Assembly (NCBI GenBank): GCA_020854785.1
Contig: JAHFZE010000086.1
Location: 1-6,839 of the forward strand
Reading direction: 5' to 3'
Origin: Methanomethylovorans sp.
Lineage (GTDB): Archaea; Halobacteriota; Methanosarcinia; Methanosarcinales; Methanosarcinaceae
DNA: 6,839 nt
The notes under the pieces are model-generated. The model did not search any database, had not been told where the DNA came from, and worked only from the letters and a program-made list of their open reading frames with translations. This document shows, piece after piece, positions 1-5,556 of the stretch. The first letter of the stretch is position 1. Each line of letters starts with the position of its first letter. Position numbers and translations under genes: made by a program.

Positions 1-108
1 GAGGTCGTGCCTCAAGAAAGATCGATCACCATACAGAAGTCGGATGGTAATGTGTTGCAAGTGGAACGAAAAGGCTATGAACAGTTAAAGATAGCAGATA
101 ATACATAA
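1..108 (+). CDS. C-terminal end of an unidentified protein (partial, 5' end outside window)
   Basis: Frame 1 is open from the first base to a TAA at 106-108 and gives 35 residues that begin EVVPQERSITIQ and end YEQLKIADNT. The segment is mixed polar with alternating hydrophobics (ITIQ, VLQV), which would suit a C-terminal beta-strand or hairpin. There is no recognisable motif, membrane helix or catalytic residue, so I cannot name a family. It is in the same orientation as the S-layer-type gene and its stop lies 44 bases before that gene's preferred start, so read-through or an operon is possible. No hairpin or T-tract separates them. The frame is short enough to be open by chance, but its clean amino-acid composition and its end just before the next gene favour a real gene tail. 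Confidence 0.55.
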   Translation, partial: EVVPQERSITIQKSDGNVLQVERKGYEQLKIADNT

Positions 109-142
109 AATTTCAAGAAATCAAGTAAAGTAGAAATATGGC

Positions 143-146
143 AGGT
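143..146 (+). promoter_or_regulatory. Ribosome binding site deciding the start of the S-layer-type gene
   Basis: AGGT lies six bases before the ATG at 153, the usual distance for an archaeal Shine-Dalgarno element. The in-frame ATG at 138 has no purine-rich SD in front of it. Starting at 153 also gives a textbook signal peptide (MKTR, then a hydrophobic core), whereas starting at 138 adds MAGYI in front. The match is short, so this is moderate evidence. Confidence 0.45.
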
Positions 147-152
147 TATATC

Positions 153-3100
153 ATGAAAACCCGTTTAGGTTTTACAATATGTTTAGTATTGATCTTAATG
201 GCAGGCGGGGCAAGTGCTGCCCCGAGCATTTCGGACCCCTCTCCAGCCAGCGATCCGACTTCCATAGCTGGTGTGAATCAAGATTTCAGGGTAACTATAA
301 ATGAAACATCTAATGTCACGTGGTATTTAAATGATGTTGCATTAGAAACTGATGAAAATGTAACAACTGCAGAATATTCTAACAATACTGCACCTGCAGG
401 TGAATATGCAGTTAAAGCCATAGCTCAGAATGCCAATGGAACTGACCAGTATATCTGGACCTGGACCGTAAATAATGCATCTTTGGCTATAACAGGCTAC
501 AACCCTGATGACACTACTCCAGAATCCACAACAGGGGAGACCGTAAATTTTGAGGTCACACTCAACCAGGAAGCTACGATAAGATGGCTTATTAATGGAA
601 CTCAGGTGGATACAACAACTGGAACTTCTGATTCATATTCAAACAGCACAGCTCTTGACGGAAGATATAATGTAACGGTTGTTGCATCGAATGTGAACGG
701 TACTGACCAGAGGACCTGGGATTGGACGGTCACGAACGCAACAAATGAAACACTGTCCATTACAGATTTCACACCTACTGATACCACTCCAGACTCGATC
801 ACAGGAGATCAAATGGAATTTGCTATTACACTCAACCAGGAAGCTACGATAAGATGGCTGATCAATGGAGCTCAGATGGATACAGCAACTGGAACCTCTG
901 ATTCATATTCGAACAGCACGGATGTTCCCGGAACATATAATGTAACAGCTGTTGCATCGAATGTAAATGGCTCTGCTCAACAAGTATGGAGCTGGACGGT
1001 TGCAAATGCTGAAAACGAATCTCTTGAGATCACAGCTTTCACTCCTGAAGATAATCCTGCAAGTGTTGTAGGTGCTTATCAGAACTTCACGGTTGAAACT
1101 AACCAGGATGCAGATATAAAATGGTATATCGATGGAGACCTTGAACAAGAAAATGATTCTGTATCATCTGCAGCCTTCAATATCTCGGACAAGGCAATAG
1201 GGTCCTATAATGTAACTGTAATCGCATCAAATGAGAATGGGACTGCTCAGAAAAGATGGACATGGACAGTAGCTTCAAAAACATATATGAGTGGTGACCG
1301 TATATGGGACGCTGGTGCTAATCAGTCTCTTGATTATACATGGACTGCCCTGAGCTATTCAGGTTTCTACTATGACCTTGATACCGGAGAAGGATCAGAG
1401 ACCATGACCGTGCATCTTGACAGCAGGTCTGACAGGTCAATTGATAGAGGTGATCTGGAATACGAAACCACACCAATCATTACTGATTTCGAGTATCGTA
1501 ATTGGGGTAAGTATCAGGTCATAGGTTTTATGGCTGAGAAATACTTTGCAGGGTATCTTGACACTACTCGGTTTGCTGACGAGATAAGTGTCATGTCGGA
1601 CGGTATACTCGCAAAGGTGCTCTTAGATGAAAGTGATAAAAGATCTCTATATGCAGGCTCAAGCCTTACCCTGGAACAAGGCTATGCTCTGAACATAGTA
1701 GAGGTAGATGTGAACGGTAACAATGTATATGTAACCCTTTCCAAGGATGGCTCACAAGTTGATGAGACCATTGTAAGGGACAATGGGACCTATGTCTATG
1801 AGGCCGACCTGGGAGACAGTGATGATGTACCAATTATTGCGGTGCACTTCGGCAATGTCTTCCTGGGCACTGAGGCCAGTGCAGTGTTCGTTGACGCGAT
1901 CTTCCAGATCTCTGATGAATACATAAGCGTTGATTCCGGTGACAGTTATGGGGTCATGGAAGTTCAGACCGTGAGCGACGAGAAGATAACCATGGAGAAT
2001 GATGATCCTATTTCCCTTAATCGGGGCAAGGTCACCAATATAATGGGTAAACTGAAATTCATCGTTGCTGACGACTCTACTCTGCGATTTGCTCCTTTTG
2101 TTGACATGTCAGAGGCTGGAACCTATGAACTAAGAGGTACTGTTTCAGAAGGAGAGGCCTTTGAATGGACACCTCTGAACTTCGAGGGCTTTTATTACAA
2201 CATTGATGAGGGAATAGGCACCGAAAAACTTGAGATCACTGAGTTGTCCGGCAGGACAATTGGCAACGGGGACCTTGTATATACTTCAACTCCGGAGATT
2301 GTAAGTTTCGAGTACGATGATTGGGGAGGTTTCGAGGTCATAGGATTCATGGCTGATAAATATTTTGCAGGTTATCCGGAAAATGATTTCACAAATGAGG
2401 TAAGCCTTGTTTCCCAGGGCCAGCTATCCAAAGTGCTTCTGGACAAAAGTGATAAGACATCCCTTTTCTCAGGCTCATCTTTAGTGCTGGAAGAGGGTTA
2501 TACGCTGAACATTGTTGAGGTTGATGTGAACGGCAACTCAGTGTATATACGTCTTACAAAGGATGGCGATCAGATAGATGATGACATCGTTGGCTCAGAC
2601 GGGACCTACGTATACAAAATGGATGTGGGGGACGTTGATGACGTGCCTGTGATTGCGGTCCACTTCCAGGATGTATTCCAGGGAACAGAGAGCAGTGCTG
2701 TTTTTATAGATGGTATCTTCCAGATATCAGATGATTACGTGTCCGTAGAAAGTGGTGAAACCTTTGGTGAGATGGAAGTTACCGGCATCTCTGAAAATGG
2801 TATTACCATGAAGAACGAAGATTCAATATCACTTTCAAGGGGCAGAGAGGTCTCTGTGATGGGTGATATTAAGTTCAAAGTGGCTGATGACAGCACTGTA
2901 AGGTTCTATCCCTTTGTGGAGGTGCAAACATCTGCATCTGAGTCGCTTAGTATAGATAATAATGAAGTAGTGGCTCAAGGTACTGCAATGACCATAACTG
3001 TCACCTCCAGAGGCATGGCTGTAAGCAATGCCACGTTAAAAATAGATAGCAAGAATATTGGTTCCACTTCTGATGAAGGAACACTTCGTTACACACCTGA

Positions 3101-3854
3101 TCAGATCGGTAACTTCACCATCACTGCAGAAAAGGATGGATACGTTTCTGCAACCTCGAAGCTTGAGGTAATATCTGCACAGGATGAAACAAGGAAAATG
3201 ACCATAGATGTCATTCCGGAAGAGGTTTTCGAGGGAGCGACCGTTGAATTCCGCGTACTTAGGGCAATAGGCGGGGAACCCGTTGAAGGAGCAGAGGTCG
3301 TTTTTGATGGCAGGCCCATAGGGAATACTTCAATGGATGGGAACATTACCTATACGGCCACAGAAGTGGGCATGCACAAGCTGACTGTTTCAAAGTCCGG
3401 ACTATTGGATGCAGAACTGAATTTTGAGGTAAAGGAACTTGCTGCCAGGTTCACCTTCACGAACCTGCAGATATCACCCCTTGAGGTGAGGACCAAAGAT
3501 GAAGCAACTATCTCTGTCGATGTATCGAACACTGGCACAGCGCCTGGGAGCTATACTGCTGAACTGAAGATCAATGGCACTACTGTAGACTCTCAGGTAG
3601 TGACACTTGACAACGGAAATTCTACGACCCTGCAATTCGTTCATGTGGAGGAAGAGCCTGGCACATACATAGTTTCAGTGCAGGGATTGAGCATTACTTA
3701 TGAAGTACTGGAGAGATCAGGCACTATATGGTATATACTTGGAGGGATCCTACTGCTTGCTGCCGCTGGGGTTGGGTACCTCTTCACAGCTGGCGGCTGG
3801 ACAGTGGAAATGGCAAAGGCAAAAATAGATGAATTTATCGGTTCTATCCGATAA
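153..3854 (+). CDS. S-layer duplication-domain surface protein with N-terminal Ig-like repeats
   Basis: Predicted secreted, membrane-anchored cell-envelope protein of 1,233 residues (numbering from the ATG at 153; an in-frame ATG at 138 would add five). Residues 1-22 form a signal peptide ending ASA before AP. Residues ~24-376 are four Ig-like repeats, each with a [IV]-x-W-[LY]-[IL]-[ND] strand and a closing W-x-W-T-V. Residues ~377-652 and ~655-925 are two S-layer duplication domains sharing GF[MA]-type blocks such as GFMA-[ED]-KYFAGY and LNIVEVDVNGN. Residues ~930-1010 and ~1011-1095 are two related Ig/transthyretin-like modules, and ~1097-1187 is a CARDB-like domain. Residues ~1190-1213 are a transmembrane helix, followed by a ~20-residue tail. 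The tandem S-layer pair plus a C-terminal helix is the plan of the Methanosarcina acetivorans S-layer protein MA0829, which is about half this length. It may be a minor surface protein or adhesin set in the lattice rather than the main S-layer subunit; the sequence does not decide. It probably ends at the hairpin at 3830-3876. Confidence 0.9.
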   Translation: MKTRLGFTICLVLILMAGGASAAPSISDPSPASDPTSIAGVNQDFRVTINETSNVTWYLNDVALETDENVTTAEYSNNTAPAGEYAVKAIAQNANGTDQYIWTWTVNNASLAITGYNPDDTTPESTTGETVNFEVTLNQEATIRWLINGTQVDTTTGTSDSYSNSTALDGRYNVTVVASNVNGTDQRTWDWTVTNATNETLSITDFTPTDTTPDSITGDQMEFAITLNQEATIRWLINGAQMDTATGTSDSYSNSTDVPGTYNVTAVASNVNGSAQQVWSWTVANAENESLEITAFTPEDNPASVVGAYQNFTVETNQDADIKWYIDGDLEQENDSVSSAAFNISDKAIGSYNVTVIASNENGTAQKRWTWTVASKTYMSGDRIWDAGANQSLDYTWTALSYSGFYYDLDTGEGSETMTVHLDSRSDRSIDRGDLEYETTPIITDFEYRNWGKYQVIGFMAEKYFAGYLDTTRFADEISVMSDGILAKVLLDESDKRSLYAGSSLTLEQGYALNIVEVDVNGNNVYVTLSKDGSQVDETIVRDNGTYVYEADLGDSDDVPIIAVHFGNVFLGTEASAVFVDAIFQISDEYISVDSGDSYGVMEVQTVSDEKITMENDDPISLNRGKVTNIMGKLKFIVADDSTLRFAPFVDMSEAGTYELRGTVSEGEAFEWTPLNFEGFYYNIDEGIGTEKLEITELSGRTIGNGDLVYTSTPEIVSFEYDDWGGFEVIGFMADKYFAGYPENDFTNEVSLVSQGQLSKVLLDKSDKTSLFSGSSLVLEEGYTLNIVEVDVNGNSVYIRLTKDGDQIDDDIVGSDGTYVYKMDVGDVDDVPVIAVHFQDVFQGTESSAVFIDGIFQISDDYVSVESGETFGEMEVTGISENGITMKNEDSISLSRGREVSVMGDIKFKVADDSTVRFYPFVEVQTSASESLSIDNNEVVAQGTAMTITVTSRGMAVSNATLKIDSKNIGSTSDEGTLRYTPDQIGNFTITAEKDGYVSATSKLEVISAQDETRKMTIDVIPEEVFEGATVEFRVLRAIGGEPVEGAEVVFDGRPIGNTSMDGNITYTATEVGMHKLTVSKSGLLDAELNFEVKELAARFTFTNLQISPLEVRTKDEATISVDVSNTGTAPGSYTAELKINGTTVDSQVVTLDNGNSTTLQFVHVEEEPGTYIVSVQGLSITYEVLERSGTIWYILGGILLLAAAGVGYLFTAGGWTVEMAKAKIDEFIGSIR
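222..1280 (+). repeat. Four tandem ~90-codon Ig-like repeats inside the S-layer-type gene
   Basis: The four units begin near 222, 483, 753 and 1023. The last three are exactly 270 bases apart. Shared protein landmarks are an entry strand like L-x-I-T-x-[FY]-x-P, a tryptophan strand (VTWYLND, IRWLING twice, IKWYIDG), an N-x-NG-[TS] turn and a final W-x-W-T-V. Units 2 and 3 are closest: bases 558-589 and 828-859 are identical over 32 bases, and hand alignment of 558-700 with 828-970 gives 126 of 143 matches. Units 1 and 4 are more diverged. This is an in-frame tandem duplication giving a modular extracellular arm. Confidence 0.9.
1281..2927 (+). repeat. Diverged duplication: two S-layer domains in tandem
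   Basis: Two ~270-residue domains, about 1281-2106 and 2115-2927, align along their length. Matching blocks in order are the SGFYYDLDTG / EGFYYNIDEG segment, the DFEYRNWG / SFEYDDWG segment, GFMA-[ED]-KYFAGY, KVLLD-[EK]-SDK, LNIVEVDVNGN, [VP]IIAVHF / PVIAVHF, FQISD-[ED]-Y and a closing VADDST-[LV]-RF-x-PFV. In this family the duplicated domain forms the lattice sheet. The copies have diverged at DNA level much more than Ig-like units 2 and 3, so this is an old duplication typical of the family. Both domains are acidic and contain almost no N-glycosylation sequons. Confidence 0.85.
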
Positions 3855-3876
3855 ATTCAATTAACTTATTTTTTTT
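3830..3876. terminator. Hairpin plus T-tract at the convergent gene ends, probably bidirectional
   Basis: Bases 3830-3841 and 3848-3859 are perfectly complementary (12 bp) around a six-base loop, ttctat. The stem covers the last codons and stop of the S-layer-type gene, and its right arm ends one base before the stop codon of the minus-strand regulator. On the plus strand an eight-T run (3869-3876) follows after nine bases. On the minus strand the A-rich stretch around 3807-3826 supplies a U-rich transcript containing UUUUU just beyond the stem. Archaeal termination depends mainly on U-tracts, so the hairpin may act instead as a 3'-end stabiliser. Confidence 0.7.
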
Positions 3877-4382
3877 GAAACTCTTTCTATTGCCTCTACC
3901 AAGCTGTTCTTCGGCATGATCGTAGCCACCGGAATCCGCAATATCTTTTCTACTGTTGGACTTACAATTGGTGCACACACCAATGCACGTGCGCCTTCAC
4001 GTTCTGCTTTAACGGCTGCAATGATAGCTTCCTCTATGGAGGTTGCAGAATATTCCCTGATAGTACAGAGATTTCCCCCTATCTTTTTCTTTGTTTCCTT
4101 TATATTATCAAGCACGGGCCTTGCAGCAATGACCGCGATGAAATTTCCTTTTTCAGAGTTTTGCAGTCTTTTTATGGTTCTGACTATCTGTCTTAAAGTT
4201 TTCATGTTAGGTTCTCTTTTGCCTGACATGATCTTGTACAAAGTACTTGCAGGTATATTTGCCTCCTGTGAGAACTCGATGGCAGTGAGCTTCAGGTCTT
4301 CCTTTAATACCTCTGAAAACGTATTCTGGAACTTTTCATATGATTCGAGTATTGCATCAACTATTTCATCTGACGATTCCAT
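3861..4382 (-). CDS. HTH (XRE-like) transcriptional regulator with C-terminal PrpR_N-like sensor domain
   Basis: Predicted cytoplasmic DNA-binding regulator of 173 residues starting MESSDEIVDA. Residues ~33-73 form an XRE/lambda-repressor-type helix-turn-helix (LTAIEFSQEANIPASTLYKI, then SGKREPNMKTL), including the typical S-G-K-R-x-P turn. Residues ~81-172 form an alpha/beta domain with strands FIAVIAA and RALVCAP, an EEAIIAAVKAEREGA helix and IPVATI before a last helix. That order resembles the PrpR N-terminal sensor fold of propionate regulators, so small-molecule sensing is inferred; the ligand is unknown. The start at 4382 is chosen because GGAGG lies just upstream; the longer frame to 4457 would run through the promoter. 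The gene is divergent from the ABC transporter and convergent with the S-layer-type gene. The neighbourhood suggests control of the transporter and of itself. Direction of control (activator or repressor) cannot be read. Confidence 0.82.
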   Translation of the reverse strand: MESSDEIVDAILESYEKFQNTFSEVLKEDLKLTAIEFSQEANIPASTLYKIMSGKREPNMKTLRQIVRTIKRLQNSEKGNFIAVIAARPVLDNIKETKKKIGGNLCTIREYSATSIEEAIIAAVKAEREGARALVCAPIVSPTVEKILRIPVATIMPKNSLVEAIERVSKKIS

Positions 4383-4385
4383 GAT

Positions 4386-4390
4386 CCTCC
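4386..4390 (-). promoter_or_regulatory. Ribosome binding site of the HTH regulator
   Basis: The minus strand reads GGAGG, then ATC, then the ATG at 4382. This is a full-strength archaeal Shine-Dalgarno core but with only three bases of spacing, which is short. It still fixes the start, because the upstream in-frame candidates (GTG at 4397, ATG at 4457) have no SD. Confidence 0.6.
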
Positions 4391-4429
4391 ATATCACAAA
4401 AAAATATCCTCTGAAGGTAAGTAACAAGG

Positions 4430-4440
4430 TTATATTTATA
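4430..4440 (-). promoter_or_regulatory. TATA box candidate for the HTH regulator
   Basis: The minus strand reads TATAAATATAA, a close match to the archaeal TATA box, preceded by the purine-rich AAAAG expected for a TFB-recognition element. Transcription starting about 25 bases downstream would begin near 4410 and leave a ~27-base leader containing the GGAGG. An AGGATAT half-site lies at that predicted start (4410-4404). Confidence 0.6.
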
Positions 4441-4444
4441 CTTT

Positions 4445-4467
4445 TAGGATAATCCATTTATATCCTA
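4445..4467. promoter_or_regulatory. Candidate operator: inverted repeat TAGGATA-N9-TATCCTA
   Basis: Bases 4445-4451 and 4461-4467 are perfect 7-bp inverted arms with a nine-base spacer, so equivalent positions are 16 bases apart, about one and a half helical turns. A shorter GGAT-A-ATCC palindrome (4447-4455) is nested in the left half. A third half-site, ATATCCT, occurs at 4404-4410 and repeats 4460-4466 exactly. The main repeat lies just upstream of the regulator's TATA box and overlaps the first plus-strand TATA candidate, so a bound protein could affect both directions. A dimeric HTH protein such as the neighbouring regulator is the natural candidate; that link is inference. Short AT-rich repeats can arise by chance. 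Confidence 0.45.
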
Positions 4468-4483
4468 CGGAAACATTAAATAG
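4457..4483 (+). promoter_or_regulatory. Promoter region of the ABC transporter operon (two TATA candidates)
   Basis: Two TATA-like boxes face the transporter: TTTATAT at 4457-4463 and ATTAAATAG at 4475-4483. The second is preceded by CGGAAAC, which fits an archaeal TFB-recognition element better, and would start transcription near 4503, giving a ~25-base leader with an SD. The first would start near 4485. If the second box is used, the inverted repeat sits directly upstream of the basal promoter, a position that suits activation; if the first is used, the repeat overlaps it, which suits repression. Confidence 0.5.
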
Positions 4484-4517
4484 AGCTCCAGAAGAACGGT
4501 CCCATTATCAAGAAAAA

Positions 4518-4522
4518 GAGGT
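4518..4522 (+). promoter_or_regulatory. Ribosome binding site of the substrate-binding protein gene
   Basis: GAGGT lies six bases before the ATG at 4529 and matches the core of the archaeal Shine-Dalgarno sequence. The start it selects gives a lipoprotein signal peptide of normal length. Confidence 0.7.
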
Positions 4523-4528
4523 ATCGAT

Positions 4529-5536
4529 ATGAACAACAAAAATATCAACAGAATTTTGGGAGCCATCTTTGTCGTTACCGCTATGATGGCAATTGCATTT
4601 ATTTCAGGTTGCACTGAACCTCAACAGAAGGGAGAACTGACCGAGATCAAGTTCGGATACCAGCCAAGTACCCATCAGATAGCGTATCTGACCGCAAAGG
4701 ACAAAGGCTGGTGGAACGATAGCCTGGCACCTTTAGGCATAGTAAGAACAAGCGATAATCTGTTCCCAAGTGGAGCCCCTGAGATGACAGCCATGCTTTC
4801 AGGGAACCTCGATGTGGCATATGTGGGAGCAGCACCATTCATAGCTGCTTTGAGTGAGGGGCTCGATGCCAAAATTGTTGCCGCTGTTCAGGTACAGGGT
4901 TCTGACCTCGTTGTGCGTACTGGTGCGCCTTATGGAAGTCCTGAAGACCTCAAAGGACTGAAGATAGCTACATTCCCTCCAGGGACTATACAGGACACAT
5001 TGCTTAGAAACTGGCTGAAAACAAATAACATTGATCCGGACAGAGATGTGACCATCCTGCCCATGACACCTGCAGATGCTGTTACAGCCATCTCAGCTGG
5101 CCAGGTGGACGCTGTGTTCCTGCCACACCCCTCACCAACTGAGATAAAGGAAAAGGGCTATGGCCGTACAGTTGTTATGTCCGGAGAGATCATGCCTAAC
5201 CACGCATGCTGTGTGGTCGTAGTAAGTGGAAACCTCATCAGGGACCATCCTGAAGTGGTGGAAAAGATAGTTGAGACACATGTTCAGGCTACGGAGTATA
5301 ACAATGCTCACCCTGATGAAGCGGCCCAGATCTATGCAGCCGATCAGCAAATGGATATAAAGATTGTCCAGAATTCCATAAAAGATTGGGATGGCACATG
5401 GGTGGCAGATCCACATCTGATCGTAAACTCGACTGTGGATTATGCAAATATACAGTATGAACTGGGATACATAAAGAAACCACTTACGGAAAAAGATATA
5501 TTTGATATGTCTTTTTATGATTCCTTGCAAGAGTAA
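4529..5536 (+). CDS. ABC transporter substrate-binding lipoprotein, NitT/TauT/SsuA type
   Basis: Extracellular solute receptor of 335 residues, a normal length for the SsuA/TauA/NrtA group. Residues 1-27 are a signal sequence with a hydrophobic core ending FISG, and Cys28 is the lipobox cysteine, so a lipid anchor in the cytoplasmic membrane is expected. The mature protein begins with IKFGYQPSTHQ (40-50). It then has the family pattern of a SGNLDVAYVGAAP stretch (91-103), a DLKGLKIATFPPGT stretch (140-153) and a QVDAVFLPHP stretch. These are the usual lobe-I/lobe-II ligand-contact regions of this fold. Two adjacent cysteines occur at 227-228 within NHACCVVVVSG. It is the first gene of the operon; the permease start follows 20 bases after its stop. 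The substrate is not determinable from sequence: sulfonates, taurine, nitrate and thiamine or riboflavin precursors are all handled by relatives. Confidence is high for the family and low for any specific ligand. Confidence 0.9.
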   Translation: MNNKNINRILGAIFVVTAMMAIAFISGCTEPQQKGELTEIKFGYQPSTHQIAYLTAKDKGWWNDSLAPLGIVRTSDNLFPSGAPEMTAMLSGNLDVAYVGAAPFIAALSEGLDAKIVAAVQVQGSDLVVRTGAPYGSPEDLKGLKIATFPPGTIQDTLLRNWLKTNNIDPDRDVTILPMTPADAVTAISAGQVDAVFLPHPSPTEIKEKGYGRTVVMSGEIMPNHACCVVVVSGNLIRDHPEVVEKIVETHVQATEYNNAHPDEAAQIYAADQQMDIKIVQNSIKDWDGTWVADPHLIVNSTVDYANIQYELGYIKKPLTEKDIFDMSFYDSLQE

Positions 5537-5556
5537 GTGCATTAACAGCAACTTAC

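Noticed and set aside
101..113. Possible TATA box (ATACATAAAATTT) for the S-layer-type gene
   Set aside because: It matches the archaeal consensus only weakly, lacks a clear TFB element and overlaps the stop of the upstream frame. A promoter further upstream or co-transcription is just as likely.
138..152. Five-residue N-terminal extension (MAGYI) of the S-layer-type protein
   Set aside because: No SD precedes 138, while AGGT precedes 153 at good spacing and MKTR gives a normal signal-peptide start.
483..1022. Regular repeats considered as a CRISPR-like or non-coding array
   Set aside because: The 270-base period keeps frame, and the repeats encode Ig-like units inside one continuous reading frame.
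3714..3854. PGF-CTERM archaeosortase sorting signal at the C-terminus
   Set aside because: No PGF motif precedes the helix and no basic cluster follows it, so the sorting-signal pattern is not met.
3916..4452. 178-residue plus-strand open frame opposite the regulator
   Set aside because: It lies almost wholly antisense to the HTH gene, has no SD, and its translation shows no domain; the opposite strand has a clear HTH and SD.
4383..4457. Upstream extension of the regulator beginning MDYPKS
   Set aside because: It would place the start inside the TATA box and inverted repeat region, without an SD. The GGAGG before 4382 supports the shorter protein.
5132..5551. 139-residue minus-strand frame within the substrate-binding protein gene
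   Set aside because: It is antisense to a well-supported CDS and its composition (rich in His, Ile and Cys without a domain) is that of a shadow frame.
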